Origin: Gracilimonas sediminicola
GTDB lineage: Bacteria > Bacteroidota > Rhodothermia > Balneolales > Balneolaceae
Assembly: GCF_024320785.1 (NCBI RefSeq)
Contig: NZ_JANDBC010000001.1
Coordinates: forward strand, 1,184,001-1,248,000
Reading direction: 5' to 3'
DNA: 64,000 bases
Shown here: piece after piece, positions 25,148 through 34,307 of the stretch
How the letters are laid out: every line of letters starts with the position of its first letter
Position numbering within the stretch: position 1 is the stretch's first letter
The notes under the pieces: model-generated
The model's database searches: none
Seen by the model: the letters and a program-made list of their open reading frames with translations, nothing else
What the model was told of the DNA's origin: nothing
Position numbers and translations under genes: made by a program

Positions 25148-26426
25148 AATTTTTAGAAAGGTTCTGCAAATCACACTCTTCCATTTTTCGGCGCAGGTAG
25201 GTTTCGTCAAAGCCGGAAGGGGTAAGGTCGCAGGCAACCTGGTAATATGATTTGGCCAGTCCGAACTTCCCAAGCCTCACATTCATTTCCGCTTTTGCCG
25301 CCCAAAAGAAATACTCTTTCTCTTGAGTAATTGAACCCTGAAGCTTTTCTAACTTTTTTAATCCAAGCTCTGCTCCACGTAAATAGCTTAAGGCTACTAT
25401 GTAATTCAGCTCAATAATCGGTGAAGGCTCCATGTTGATGAGCCTTTCGTAACAAGTTGAAATCAATTTCCAATCTGTTTCCTCAAAACTTGGTGCCTGA
25501 ATGTGAACGGAGGCAATAGTTGATTCTAAATGGTACCGGCTCAACTCTTTACTTTCGCGAGATCGTTTTAGATGATTAAAACCTTTGTTTATTAACTCCC
25601 GGCTCCACTTGGCCCTGTCCTGATCTTTTAAATCTAAAATGACTGATTGGTGGTCTGAACGCGCCGAAAACCGGGCAGACTGAAAATACATTAAAGCCAG
25701 CAGCGCATGTACCCGCCCGGAATCATCATAAGTAAGAGAGGTCATGAGGTGAGCTAAACGCAAAGCTGTAAAGCATAAATCGACATTGATCAGTTTATTG
25801 GCGTAGCTGGTTTTATACCCTTCATTAAATAACAGGTAAATTGCTTTCAGTACCGTATCCACTCTTTGCAGGGCTTCTTGCGGGCTTAGCTCCGGGAGTT
25901 CAACATAGTGGTTCTTGATTTCTTTCCGGGCTCGGTACAAAGCTTTCTTTACCGCTTCCGGTTTCATGAGCAGTGCGCTGCCTATTTCGGCATAGCTGAA
26001 CCCACCCAGTATTTTCAAGATCAGCATCAGTTGTTCACGCTCTTTTATCTCGGGATAGCAGCAGGTAAATAACATATTCAACTGGCTGTCTTTTATCTCC
26101 TGATGTTGAAACAAATTTTCAATAGCCGACTCATCCCCGCCAACTTCAAGCCAAGCAGGCGCCTTTTTCCTAATCAACTGCTCTCTTTTTATCACATTGA
26201 TCGCTTTATTCTTTGCAACTTGCATAAGCCAGGCTGAAGGCTTTTCCGGCACTCCTTTCATTGGCCAGTTCTTCATTGCCGTGATAAAGGTTTCCTGTAC
26301 AATGTCTTCGGCTAATTCAGCATTGCCAAAGCCAAAAAGGCGAATTAAAATAGCCGTCATTTTTCCGGCTTCCTCCCTGAAAAGATGATCGACTATGGCT
26401 TTTGTACTATGTGAACTTCTGTCCAT
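25146..26426 (-). CDS. ECF42-like RNA polymerase sigma factor with C-terminal TPR-like extension (DUF6596)
   Basis: Extracytoplasmic-function-type sigma factor of about 426 residues. Sigma2 (about 15-85, ELAEDIVQETFITAM) and sigma4 (about 120-180, GGFSYAEIGSALLMKPEAVKKALYRARKEI) are followed by a 240-residue helical extension typical of group ECF42, which controls the sigma factor in place of an anti-sigma protein. The frame is open to 26489, but ATG 26426 lies just after the stop of the upstream DGPF gene and gives the usual N-terminus, whereas the longer form would overlap it by 58 bases. The pairing with a DGPF-motif protein is the hallmark of ECF42. Target genes are not evident here. Confidence 0.93.
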   Translation of the reverse strand: MDRSSHSTKAIVDHLFREEAGKMTAILIRLFGFGNAELAEDIVQETFITAMKNWPMKGVPEKPSAWLMQVAKNKAINVIKREQLIRKKAPAWLEVGGDESAIENLFQHQEIKDSQLNMLFTCCYPEIKEREQLMLILKILGGFSYAEIGSALLMKPEAVKKALYRARKEIKNHYVELPELSPQEALQRVDTVLKAIYLLFNEGYKTSYANKLINVDLCFTALRLAHLMTSLTYDDSGRVHALLALMYFQSARFSARSDHQSVILDLKDQDRAKWSRELINKGFNHLKRSRESKELSRYHLESTIASVHIQAPSFEETDWKLISTCYERLINMEPSPIIELNYIVALSYLRGAELGLKKLEKLQGSITQEKEYFFWAAKAEMNVRLGKFGLAKSYYQVACDLTPSGFDETYLRRKMEECDLQNLSKN

Positions 26427-26431
26427 CAGAA

Positions 26432-26767
26432 TTAAGTTGGCATCACTTCCCGCACTTCTATTCTTCCTCCAAGTTCCAAAACAGGGCAACCTTTAGCCAG
26501 CTCAACTGCTTCTTCCATTGTGTTCGCATTTAAAATATAAAAGCCTCCTATGAGTTCTTTTGACTCAATAAAAGGCCCATCTGTAACAACCTTATCACCA
26601 CCAGTGATTGATCTTGAATCGGGTTGTAATGCTTCGCCGGAATCAAATTGATCTCCAAGCTCCCCGATCCATTTCATATGCATCTCAATTTCTTTCTGCA
26701 TGTCCTCCGCAGACATATCTTCGTAGGCATCTTTTTGGTCAAATAGTAAAAGCATGTATTTTTTCAT
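26432..26767 (-). CDS. DGPF-motif (YCII-related) protein, ECF42 partner
   Basis: Small protein of 111 residues with a YCII-like fold: MKKYMLLLFDQKDAYEDMS at the N-terminus, the VTDGPFIESKELIGGFYILNA block that names the DGPF family, and the LGGRIEVREV C-terminal strand. Genes of this family accompany ECF42 sigma factors in many phyla, and this one ends 5 bases before the sigma-factor ATG. The biochemical role is not known. It is the first gene of the pair, so the regulated promoter should lie at 26768-26830. Confidence 0.93.
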   Translation of the reverse strand: MKKYMLLLFDQKDAYEDMSAEDMQKEIEMHMKWIGELGDQFDSGEALQPDSRSITGGDKVVTDGPFIESKELIGGFYILNANTMEEAVELAKGCPVLELGGRIEVREVMPT

Positions 26768-26917
26768 CGTTCTGTCGTAAATGGGTCAATGTTCACCCTT
26801 ATGACAAATAGCATTCCCATTTGGGGACATTTAATTTTGAAGAGCGGTACCCGTTATATACTTCCCGGAGAATCAAACAGTTTTTAGCAGCAAAAAACTA
26901 CCTAAGGCTGTTCTAAA

Positions 26918-28759
26918 TTATTTCTCAATAAACTGAAACAGCTTCTGCTCAAGGTCAGCCGGGTTAAAAGGTTTGGTCACAAAGTCGTTCATGCCCGAAG
27001 CATACACTTTCTCTCGTACTTCTTTAAGTGCGGCAGCTGTGAGGGCAATGATAGGCGTATTTCGCTTGTACGGATCATCCAGTTTTCGAATATGCTCGGA
27101 GGCTTCGTACCCATCCATGGTTGGCATCTGGAGGTCCATCAGCACCACATCGTAATTATGTTCTTTAATGGCTTCTACAGCTTCTTTGCCATTATCTACA
27201 ACCGTCATATCCACATTCCAGCGCTCGAGAAACCTCAACATTACCTTTTGGTTCACCAGGTTATCTTCAGCAAGCAGAACACGGAGGCCTCTTAAACTTT
27301 CGGCATTATCTTCACTTTTGGTTATTGCCTTGGCTTCGTCTGTTGAGGATCCTTTTTCAAAAGTTAACTCTACGAAGAAAGTGCTTCCTTCTCCTTCATC
27401 GCTTTCAACGGAAATAGTACCACCCTGAAGCTCTGTAAGTTGTTTACTGATGGTAAGCCCAAGCCCCGTACCGCCAAACAAGCGTTTTGTATTTTGGCTG
27501 GCCTGTGTAAAGCTTTCAAAAATGGTATTTACTCGATCTTCTTCAATACCAATACCCGTATCTGAAATGGTAAACTGTAGTCGTACTGAGTCATCATCAC
27601 CAACCTGAAGAGCATTTACTGATAACCTCACTTCTCCCTCTTCAGTAAACTTCAGCGCATTACTTACCAGGTTATTCAGGATCTGTGTGAGTCGCGCCGG
27701 ATCGCCCACTAATATATTGGGGATCCCTTCCCCTATCTCTGTGTTAAGCTCAATGCCTTTATTTTTGGCCGTTATTTTGAAGCTCTCTACAATGACATTT
27801 ACAAGTTTATTCAGCTCAAATTCAATGTTTTCGAATTCAATTTTTCCGGCTTCAATTTTAGAGAAATCAAGTACGTCATCAATCAGCGAAAGCAGGGTTT
27901 TCCCGGAAAAGTCCAGAATATTGATCGGTTCAATTTGATCTTCGCGCGGACTGTCTTGCTTCAGCAGGTGAGTCATCCCCAAAATAGCATTCATCGGGGT
28001 TCTGATCTCGTGACTCATGGTAGCCAAAAATTCCGATTTGGCTTTTGTGCTTTTTGCGAGTTGCTCGGTGGCCACTTCAAGCTGCTCAATATAGGTTTCC
28101 AGCTTTTCCTGTTTCAGGCTCAACTCCTGATTCAATTCCTGCTCTTTTTGTAATAGCTCCAGCGTCTGGTGTTCGGCGTCTTCTTTAAACTGCGAAAAGG
28201 TATTAAAAATTAACCAGGTAGTTACGAAAGAGCCCGTCAAAACACTCCATCTCACCAGCGAGAAGCTGCTTTCAGAAATACTGATTCTCTCGAAGATGAT
28301 ATAATCCAGGATGAAGTACGAAAGGATTGACAACAGAATACCCATATTGCGCAGGTGCACCTGGGTATTATCAAAAAGAAGGATGGAAAGCCCCATGGCG
28401 GGTATAAAAAATGCCTGAATCATGGCATCGCCGCCAAATACGGAACTGAGAATGATAATACCGACATCGGCATAAGCAATGAGCAGAATCTTAGCGGCTT
28501 TCACAAATCCCTGCCTGGCCAGCAGAGGGATTAATAAAAAGGCGATGGCTTCAGACAGAAAAAACCACGTCAGGGATACAGATTCGTTGATTTGAAAGGC
28601 AATGAGGAAGAGAATGGAAACGCCGGCTAAAAAGAAAGAAACCGAATTCAGGACGGTCATACCCGCCTTTTTGCCAACAACCTCGTTTTCCGACCTCAGG
28701 TCTTTACCCAGAGCGATATCAGAAATGCCGGTGAGAGAAAATTTTGAGCTCATATTCAT
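26918..28759 (-). CDS. Membrane hybrid sensor histidine kinase (HisKA, HATPase, receiver)
   Basis: Hybrid kinase of 613 residues. About six membrane helices (35-205) form the sensor without a large outer domain. A coiled coil leads to HisKA with H250 (FLATMSHEIRTPMNAILG), an intact HATPase_c (NLVSNALKFTEEG, ISDTGIGI, GTGLGLTISK) and a C-terminal receiver (about 490-613) with the phosphoacceptor Asp of VVLMDLQMPTMDG and TKPFNP. No Hpt domain or separate response regulator is next to it, so the phosphorelay partner must be encoded elsewhere. RBS GGGGAT lies 6 bases before the ATG. This resembles the RpfC/BarA style of hybrid kinase. Confidence 0.95.
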   Translation of the reverse strand: MNMSSKFSLTGISDIALGKDLRSENEVVGKKAGMTVLNSVSFFLAGVSILFLIAFQINESVSLTWFFLSEAIAFLLIPLLARQGFVKAAKILLIAYADVGIIILSSVFGGDAMIQAFFIPAMGLSILLFDNTQVHLRNMGILLSILSYFILDYIIFERISISESSFSLVRWSVLTGSFVTTWLIFNTFSQFKEDAEHQTLELLQKEQELNQELSLKQEKLETYIEQLEVATEQLAKSTKAKSEFLATMSHEIRTPMNAILGMTHLLKQDSPREDQIEPINILDFSGKTLLSLIDDVLDFSKIEAGKIEFENIEFELNKLVNVIVESFKITAKNKGIELNTEIGEGIPNILVGDPARLTQILNNLVSNALKFTEEGEVRLSVNALQVGDDDSVRLQFTISDTGIGIEEDRVNTIFESFTQASQNTKRLFGGTGLGLTISKQLTELQGGTISVESDEGEGSTFFVELTFEKGSSTDEAKAITKSEDNAESLRGLRVLLAEDNLVNQKVMLRFLERWNVDMTVVDNGKEAVEAIKEHNYDVVLMDLQMPTMDGYEASEHIRKLDDPYKRNTPIIALTAAALKEVREKVYASGMNDFVTKPFNPADLEQKLFQFIEK

Positions 28760-28816
28760 TGCTTATCCCCGTTAGAGGGGGAAATTAAATGATTTATTAT
28801 GAGCCTTACAATTAGA

Positions 28817-29245
28817 TTACGATAACGTTTTCTGAGATTTAAAGGCCATGGCATAAATCTTCATCTGTTTTACCATAGAAGCAAGTCCGTTTGCCCGCGT
28901 TGGCGAAAGGTGCTGAGCCATCCCGATTTTATCTATGAACTCGGGTTTTTTATTGATGATAACTTCCGGCTCCCGACCAGAATAGAAGCGAACCATCAGC
29001 GAAACAAGCCCTTTGGTGATCGCTGCATCACTGTCTGCCTTAAATATCACTTCCCCATCTTTCATTTCTGCGGTAAGCCAAACCTGACTCTGACAGCCTT
29101 TTACCAAGTTCTCTTCAACCCGGGCTTCCTCCGGCAGTGGATCCAGTTTGTCGCCCAGCTTAATGATATACTTATACCGCTCGGGCCAATCCTGCAGTAA
29201 TTCAAACTCTTTGATAATTCGTTCTTCTGTCGCCTGAATATCCAT
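28817..29245 (-). CDS. sufE: SufE-family cysteine desulfurase activator
   Basis: SufE protein of about 142 residues, which takes sulfur from the desulfurase SufS and passes it to the SufBCD scaffold for iron-sulfur cluster assembly. The sulfur-accepting C51 lies in the conserved VKGCQSQVW motif, and the family signature LSPTRANGLASMVKQM is near the C-terminus. ATG 29245 is preferred over the TTG four codons earlier (29257). No other suf gene is near. It lies between a PAS protein and a hybrid kinase and is separated from the former by a terminator. Confidence 0.93.
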   Translation of the reverse strand: MDIQATEERIIKEFELLQDWPERYKYIIKLGDKLDPLPEEARVEENLVKGCQSQVWLTAEMKDGEVIFKADSDAAITKGLVSLMVRFYSGREPEVIINKKPEFIDKIGMAQHLSPTRANGLASMVKQMKIYAMAFKSQKTLS

Positions 29246-29287
29246 TTTTATTTTCAATATACGGGTTAACCTGCTCTACATAAAGAA

Positions 29288-29311
29288 AAAGCCCGCACGC
29301 TGGCGGGCTTT
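29288..29311 (-). terminator. Terminator of the PAS protein gene
   Basis: Nine-bp stem AAAGCCCGC/GCGGGCTTT with a 6-base loop; on the minus strand it is followed by TTCTTTA. It separates the PAS-only gene from sufE. Confidence 0.88.
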
Positions 29312-29332
29312 CAATATCAATTTTTCTGAAAC

Positions 29333-30598
29333 TTATTTTTCTACTTCCAGCTCTATCATTGCTACGCTTTTAACGCTTTCAACCGTTTCCTTGTCTTTAC
29401 CAAAATCAGGCTTAAAAGATTGTATTACGGACACGTAGTTGTCATCGGAAGTTTTATACTTACAGCTGATGCTGGATGAAGTACCGTTAAATGCTTTCTC
29501 CAGAGCTTTTTCAGCTTCTTCCAGGTCGTCGGCGTGGATTACGTTCTCAATACCATCATCAAGAATAAGCTCAGGATTGAGGCCGGTGATATTTGTAAAG
29601 TTTTCCGATACAAACTTACAACCTGTTTTGCCGTCACTTCCTGCTACAAACCGGAGGGTGAATTCATCTTTCTTGCCGACAATATTCTCCAGGCTGCTTT
29701 TTTTCTTTTTAAGCGTTTCGATAATGCGATTTCTGAGTGAAATATTATCGAAGTGAACCCGAATAACGGTTTCATCATTACTTACAAAGTAATTGATAGT
29801 TCCTTCCAGCTTCACGGTTTCGCCATCTTTCTGGATAAACTCCCAGGGATATTCTTTGTCTTCAATCTGTTTGGCATCAAAGTCACCAAACAAGGATTTC
29901 ATTTCATCCTGGTCCTCGTCCACAACAAGGTCCCAGATTTTCACAGTTTTGAGTTCATCGGCATCATAACCCAGTAAACTCTTAAAGGAATTATTGGATG
30001 AAATGATATTGCCCTGAACATCCAGGTCAATAAACGTTTTCTTAGACTCTTCTACCAGATTGTCAAAATCCAGGTTAGCATCAAATATCAGCTTGCTCGA
30101 TTCTTTTCTATCGGTGATATCTCGCTGGTAAGAAACCCAGTGCGTAATTTCACCCTTGCTGTTTGTAAGTGGATGAATATCCCACTGGTTGATGAACTCG
30201 GAACCATCTTTCCGGTAATTCACGGTATGCCCAAAAAATGCCTGCCCTTCTATCAATCTTTCTTTTAGCCTGTCGAGCACATGGCGGTCAGTCTTTTCGC
30301 CCTGCAGAATTCTTGGTGTTTTGCCGAGCACTTCTTCTTTAGTGTAGCCGGTCATACGGGTAAAACCTTCATTTACATATACAATTTTTGGCCCCGGCTT
30401 TTCTAAATCTAAATCGGTGATGAGTATTGAATCGTAATCGTGTTTTATGGCTTGTTCAACCAGTGAAAGCTGTTTTTTTGTGTTCTGGTATCGCTGAAAA
30501 AGTTCTCCAAACAACTCTTCAAGTTTTGAGAATGATGCCTCATCCTTACAACACTTTTTAATTTGTTCTATCACTTCCGGGTCTAACTTCTGATCCAT
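29333..30598 (-). CDS. PAS-domain protein without a recognisable output domain
   Basis: Protein of 421 residues with three PAS domains: about 45-165 (YVNEGFTRMTGYTKEEVLGKTP), 180-290 and 300-410 (FVSENFTNITGLNPE). The first resembles the LOV type up to TPRILQGEKTDR but has Arg where the flavin-binding Cys of LOV domains would be (NCRFLQG), so it is not a classical blue-light sensor. There is no kinase, GGDEF or HTH domain. It may pair with a kinase by PAS-PAS contacts; several kinases without adjacent regulators lie within 15 kb. It is a single-gene unit. The phosphate or ligand role is unknown. Confidence 0.88.
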   Translation of the reverse strand: MDQKLDPEVIEQIKKCCKDEASFSKLEELFGELFQRYQNTKKQLSLVEQAIKHDYDSILITDLDLEKPGPKIVYVNEGFTRMTGYTKEEVLGKTPRILQGEKTDRHVLDRLKERLIEGQAFFGHTVNYRKDGSEFINQWDIHPLTNSKGEITHWVSYQRDITDRKESSKLIFDANLDFDNLVEESKKTFIDLDVQGNIISSNNSFKSLLGYDADELKTVKIWDLVVDEDQDEMKSLFGDFDAKQIEDKEYPWEFIQKDGETVKLEGTINYFVSNDETVIRVHFDNISLRNRIIETLKKKKSSLENIVGKKDEFTLRFVAGSDGKTGCKFVSENFTNITGLNPELILDDGIENVIHADDLEEAEKALEKAFNGTSSSISCKYKTSDDNYVSVIQSFKPDFGKDKETVESVKSVAMIELEVEK

Positions 30599-30724
30599 CT
30601 TACTACTTTAGGTTTTACATTTTTGACGTACTGATGCCTAATTTTACCACAATAAAACTCTTACTAAATCAACATCATTCCAATTATTTTAGAAATTTTT
30701 CCCTATTAATACTATCTTTTTAGT

Positions 30725-31531
30725 ATGTGCAATTTCAAGCTATCGCTATACCTGTTATTAATAATCATATTAACCTGTAGCTGCTCTGTATTCAAAAAAA
30801 CACCCACCATACCCAAGCCTGATATGGTTAAAGTTGAAGGCGGGACTTTTTTAATGGGAGATATCATCGACAGCACAAATACCGATGCCCTTCCAATTCA
30901 TAAAGTAAGCCTGGATGACTACTACATCGGTAAGTATGAAGTTACATTTGCTCAATACGATGCCTTTGCCAGAGCAACAGATAGGGAACTTCCCCCGGAT
31001 GAACATTACGGGCGTGGAGATCGCGCCGTTGTTCGTGTAGACTGGCATGATGCCCTCGCTTATTGTAATTATTTTGGCTGGCGGCTACCCACTGAAACCG
31101 AATGGGAATATGCGGCAAGAGCCGAGGGAAAAGCAACCCTTTTTGCGGGAACCAACAATCCGGATTCTTTATCGAACTATGCCATTACCGAACAAGATGA
31201 CCTCTCATTTTCCTTCAGGGTAGGAACCAAAAAGCCAAACAAACTGGGCATTTATGATATGAGTGGAAATGTTTCGGAATGGATCGGCAAGTATTACCAA
31301 TTCTATGAGCGCCCGGAAGAAATGCATGATCTTGAAAATAGTATGGTGCGAATAATCCGCGGCGGAAGTTTTAATTCCTGGGTGAATACCGCTAAGGTGT
31401 ACTGGCGGGTAGGCGTTTTGAGTGATGCTCAATTTTATGAGGTGGGATTTCGGTGTGCCGTATCAAAAGATGAGCTCAATACGCAGCGGTTTTTGAATGG
31501 GTTTTTTCACTTCAAACCGGCAAAGCCTTAA
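30725..31531 (+). CDS. SUMF1/FGE-domain lipoprotein
   Basis: Lipoprotein of 268 residues with an FGE-sulfatase (SUMF1) domain. The signal sequence ends at LTCSC with C20 the likely lipidated Cys. The domain (about 35-258) begins VKVEGGTFLMGD and has YEVTFAQYDAFARATDR, WRLPTETEWEYAARAEG, LGIYDMSGNVSEWI, RIIRGGSFNSW and VGFRCAV. The copper-binding cysteine pair of true formylglycine-generating enzymes is not evident, so it is more likely a structural or binding protein like GldJ/GldK of gliding and type IX secretion systems. The T-rich TATCTTTT element lies only a few bases before the ATG, so the mRNA leader may be very short. Confidence 0.9.
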   Translation: MCNFKLSLYLLLIIILTCSCSVFKKTPTIPKPDMVKVEGGTFLMGDIIDSTNTDALPIHKVSLDDYYIGKYEVTFAQYDAFARATDRELPPDEHYGRGDRAVVRVDWHDALAYCNYFGWRLPTETEWEYAARAEGKATLFAGTNNPDSLSNYAITEQDDLSFSFRVGTKKPNKLGIYDMSGNVSEWIGKYYQFYERPEEMHDLENSMVRIIRGGSFNSWVNTAKVYWRVGVLSDAQFYEVGFRCAVSKDELNTQRFLNGFFHFKPAKP

Positions 31532-31534
31532 AAT

Positions 31535-31560
31535 AAAAAGGGGGCCGAAGCCCCCTTTTT
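31535..31560. terminator. Bidirectional terminator between convergent genes
   Basis: Perfect 11-bp stem AAAAAGGGGGC/GCCCCCTTTTT with a CGAA loop, placed between the SUMF1 lipoprotein and acyl-CoA dehydrogenase genes. Confidence 0.93.
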
Positions 31561-31569
31561 CTCACTCAC

Positions 31570-32733
31570 TCATCGAAGTAGCAACTTAGCTATGGTGCTG
31601 AGCTGCATGTTCGTTGTACCCTCGTAGATCTTACCGATCTTAGAATCACGGTAATATTTCTCTACGGGATATTCTTTCACATATCCATATCCCCCAAATA
31701 AGTCAACTGCTTGCGAACTCACACGTTCAGCAACTTCTGAGGAATAAAATTTTGCCATGGCGGCTTCTTTCAAAAAGTTCTGACCATTCATTTTCATTCG
31801 GGCTGCATTGTAAACCAATAAACGAGCGGTTTCAATATCTGTTGCCATACGGGCCAGCTGAAACTGAATACCCTGGAATTCAGAAATTGCCTTCCCGAAC
31901 TGCTTACGTTCCTGCACGTAAGCCAGAGCCGCATCAAAAGCACCCTGGGCAATACCAATCATCTGGGCTCCGATACCAATTCGGCCTTCATTCAAGGTTT
32001 CGATGGCTACTTTGTATCCTTTTCCAACTTCACCCAGTACATTTTCTTTAGGTACACGGCAGTCTTCCAATAAAATCTCACAGGTGGAGCTCGCACGAAT
32101 TCCCAGTTTATTCTCTTTCTTGGAAATTGAGAACCCTTCCATTCCGCGTTCAACTACAAATGCTGTAATTCCTTTATATCCGGCTTCGGGATTCACATTC
32201 GCCATCACCAAAAAGATGTCTGCCTCGTTGGCATTGGTGATCCACAACTTAGAACCGTTCAGCACAAAATCATCACCGTCTTCTTTCGCGGTGGTTTTAA
32301 GGGCAAAAGCATCGCTGCCCGATCCGGCTTCCGATAAACAGTAAGCACCTACTTTTTCGGTGGCTAAGAGAGGTAAATATTTTTCTTTGAGATAGTCGGA
32401 GGCGAAGTTTACAAAAGCGTTATTCACCAGGGTATTCTGAACATCCATAAAAACGCCTGCCGATGCATCAACACGAGATATCTGCTCGATAGCTACGACC
32501 GACATCATAAAGGTTCCGCCGCCTCCGCTGTAACGTTCAGGAATGTCAATTCCCATCAAGCCCATTTCAAAAAATTCTTTTACCAGATCGGGGTCGAGTT
32601 TGGCATTTTCATCCATTTCTTCGACCAGGGGTTTGATGGAAGCTTCAGCAAAATCAGCTGCCGCTTCTTTAAGCATTTGCTCATCTTCTGTGAGCTGTGT
32701 TAGAGGTGGAATTAGTTGCTCGGTTTGTTCCAT
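31570..32733 (-). CDS. Acyl-CoA dehydrogenase
   Basis: FAD-dependent acyl-CoA dehydrogenase of 387 residues that makes the trans-2-enoyl-CoA in fatty-acid or branched-chain acyl-CoA oxidation. Family signatures are present: AYCLSEAGSGSDAFALKTTA and KLWITNANEADIFLVMA in the flavin-binding middle domain, RKQFGKAISEFQGIQFQLA, and near the C-terminus QAVDLFGGYGYVKEYPVEKYYRDSK and IYEGTTN with the catalytic Glu. The length is normal. It is divergent from the methylmalonyl-CoA mutase operon with a dyad between them, so a role in odd-chain or branched-chain substrates that end in propionyl-CoA is plausible. The exact chain-length specificity cannot be read. Confidence 0.95.
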   Translation of the reverse strand: MEQTEQLIPPLTQLTEDEQMLKEAAADFAEASIKPLVEEMDENAKLDPDLVKEFFEMGLMGIDIPERYSGGGGTFMMSVVAIEQISRVDASAGVFMDVQNTLVNNAFVNFASDYLKEKYLPLLATEKVGAYCLSEAGSGSDAFALKTTAKEDGDDFVLNGSKLWITNANEADIFLVMANVNPEAGYKGITAFVVERGMEGFSISKKENKLGIRASSTCEILLEDCRVPKENVLGEVGKGYKVAIETLNEGRIGIGAQMIGIAQGAFDAALAYVQERKQFGKAISEFQGIQFQLARMATDIETARLLVYNAARMKMNGQNFLKEAAMAKFYSSEVAERVSSQAVDLFGGYGYVKEYPVEKYYRDSKIGKIYEGTTNMQLSTIAKLLLR

Positions 32734-32798
32734 CTATAAAACTGTGTGAGTAGGTTTTGAGTGAAAGTGAAGCAGAATATACAAATTGTAAGCGCTTT

Positions 32799-32839
32799 TT
32801 TACTAATTAAAACCGTATTTTTTGCATCCGGTTAGTAAA
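32799..32839. promoter_or_regulatory. Dyad between acyl-CoA dehydrogenase and mutA
   Basis: Inverted arms TTTACTAA (32799-32806) and TTAGTAAA (32832-32839), with CCG/CGG inner pairs (32813-32815, 32829-32831), centred in the 167-base divergent promoter region. It could be an operator for a shared regulator; none is encoded nearby. Confidence 0.4.
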
Positions 32840-32900
32840 GAACTCTCGACCTCTTTATTTTCCTTATAATTACAAAACTTCAAAAACTTTTTAGTCACTC

Positions 32901-34307
32901 TTGGAAAATTCAGACTTCAAAAAAGCCCTTCATTTTGATGAGTTTCCGGCCATTTCTACCGAGAAATGGGAAGCCGTAATTGAGAAAGACCTTAAAGGAA
33001 AAGATTATAAAGATGTGCTTCGTTGGAAATCCGGCGAAGGGGTCAATCCTCTTCCATTTTACCGGGAAGAAAACGTACGTGATCTTTCTCTTTCACCTGA
33101 GGCCGTTGCAGCCCGCGGCTCTTGGAATGTTATGGAGCCCGTTGAAGGTTCTTCGATAGCGGAAGCAAATAAAGAAGCCCTGCATGCACTCGAGAATGGA
33201 GCTTCCGGATTATATTTCTGTCCGGCCAAAAACTACCTGCAATCCCGCAGCGATCTGGAGAACTTGTTAAAGGATATTCAAATCGAACTTATCGCACTGA
33301 GATTTGGCAGTGCAATTTCTTCTCCTGAGGTATCTGTTTGGCTAAAGGAAATATGTAATGAACGGAAACTCAATACAGAAGAATTATCGGCAGGCTTTAA
33401 TTTCGACCCGATGGCGAATGGAGCTTTAACCGGAAAGCTGGCATCAAAAGCTGAGATTGAGAACACGGTTAATGCCTTTGATGAATCATTTTCATTTTGT
33501 GCCATCGATAGTTCAGTTTTTGCGAACGCTGGTGCGACTATTATTCAGCAGTTGGCCTTTTCTCTGGCAGCGGGTAATGAATATCTCGGGCTTGACTCAA
33601 AGCTGGCTGGCAACATGCATTTTAATTTTGCTACCGGCCCCAATTATTTCCTTGAGATCGCAAAGTTCAGAGCTTTTAAACGAACGTGGAGCCAGGTGTT
33701 AGGCGAATATGGAGTGGACAATAATCGATCCTCCATCCATGCTGAAACCAATTTTTGGAATAAATCCCAATCGGATGCCCACAACAATATGCTTCGCACC
33801 ACAACCGAAGCCATGTCGGCAGCAATCGGGGGTTGCGATACCATCACGGTTCATCGCTATGATGAGCACTTTTCCGATGACTCCGGCTTTGCCTCCCGTA
33901 TTGCCCGGAATATCCAGCTTATCCTTCAGGAAGAGGCTTACCTGGATAAAGTGGCCGATCCCGGTGCCGGCTCCTATTATATAGAAGTGCTTACCGATAG
34001 CATAGCCCAAAAAAGCTGGGAGTTATTCCAGGATATTGAAGCCAAAGGTGGCTTTTACGAGGCGCTTAAATCACGATACATACAAGAGTTGGTAGCTGCT
34101 TCACAAAAAGAGAAAATTGAAGCTTACCAACAAAAAGAGAAAGTTTTGGTAGGGGTGAATAAATATAAGCCCGACGAAAAGATTCAAAATTTAGAATTTA
34201 GAATTCAAAATTTTGCTGGCTTTGACCAAGATATGAATGAATGTATTACGATCGACAAAATATCGCTCTTGAATATTGAAGCTGAACTTAAAAACGGGGA
34301 AGGATAA
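32901..34307 (+). CDS. mutA: Methylmalonyl-CoA mutase small subunit
   Basis: Small (non-catalytic) subunit of B12-dependent methylmalonyl-CoA mutase, 468 residues, pairing with MutB encoded next. The TIM-barrel part matches the family ([70 protein letters not shown]). It stops at about residue 468, whereas classical MutA proteins of about 615-640 residues carry a degenerate cobalamin-binding-like C-terminal domain, which is absent. The tail carries an AT-rich repeat (34183-34215) encoding [11 protein letters not shown]. The start codon is TTG with no obvious RBS. The stop overlaps the mutB ATG (TAATG), so the two subunits are coupled. Confidence 0.93.
   Translation: MENSDFKKALHFDEFPAISTEKWEAVIEKDLKGKDYKDVLRWKSGEGVNPLPFYREENVRDLSLSPEAVAARGSWNVMEPVEGSSIAEANKEALHALENGASGLYFCPAKNYLQSRSDLENLLKDIQIELIALRFGSAISSPEVSVWLKEICNERKLNTEELSAGFNFDPMANGALTGKLASKAEIENTVNAFDESFSFCAIDSSVFANAGATIIQQLAFSLAAGNEYLGLDSKLAGNMHFNFATGPNYFLEIAKFRAFKRTWSQVLGEYGVDNNRSSIHAETNFWNKSQSDAHNNMLRTTTEAMSAAIGGCDTITVHRYDEHFSDDSGFASRIARNIQLILQEEAYLDKVADPGAGSYYIEVLTDSIAQKSWELFQDIEAKGGFYEALKSRYIQELVAASQKEKIEAYQQKEKVLVGVNKYKPDEKIQNLEFRIQNFAGFDQDMNECITIDKISLLNIEAELKNGEG
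34183..34215 (+). repeat. AT-rich ATTCAAAATT/TTAGAATT repeat inside mutA
   Basis: Alternating ATTCAAAATT and TTTAGAATT units within the coding frame, encoding an [11 protein letters not shown] peptide. The same kind of unit occurs at 4401-4433 in a kinase gene. It looks like an intergenic repeat that has entered the reading frame. Confidence 0.6.

Noticed and set aside
30725-31531. Active formylglycine-generating enzyme for a sulfatase
   Set aside because: No sulfatase gene nearby and no clear cysteine pair; a structural SUMF1-domain lipoprotein is more likely.
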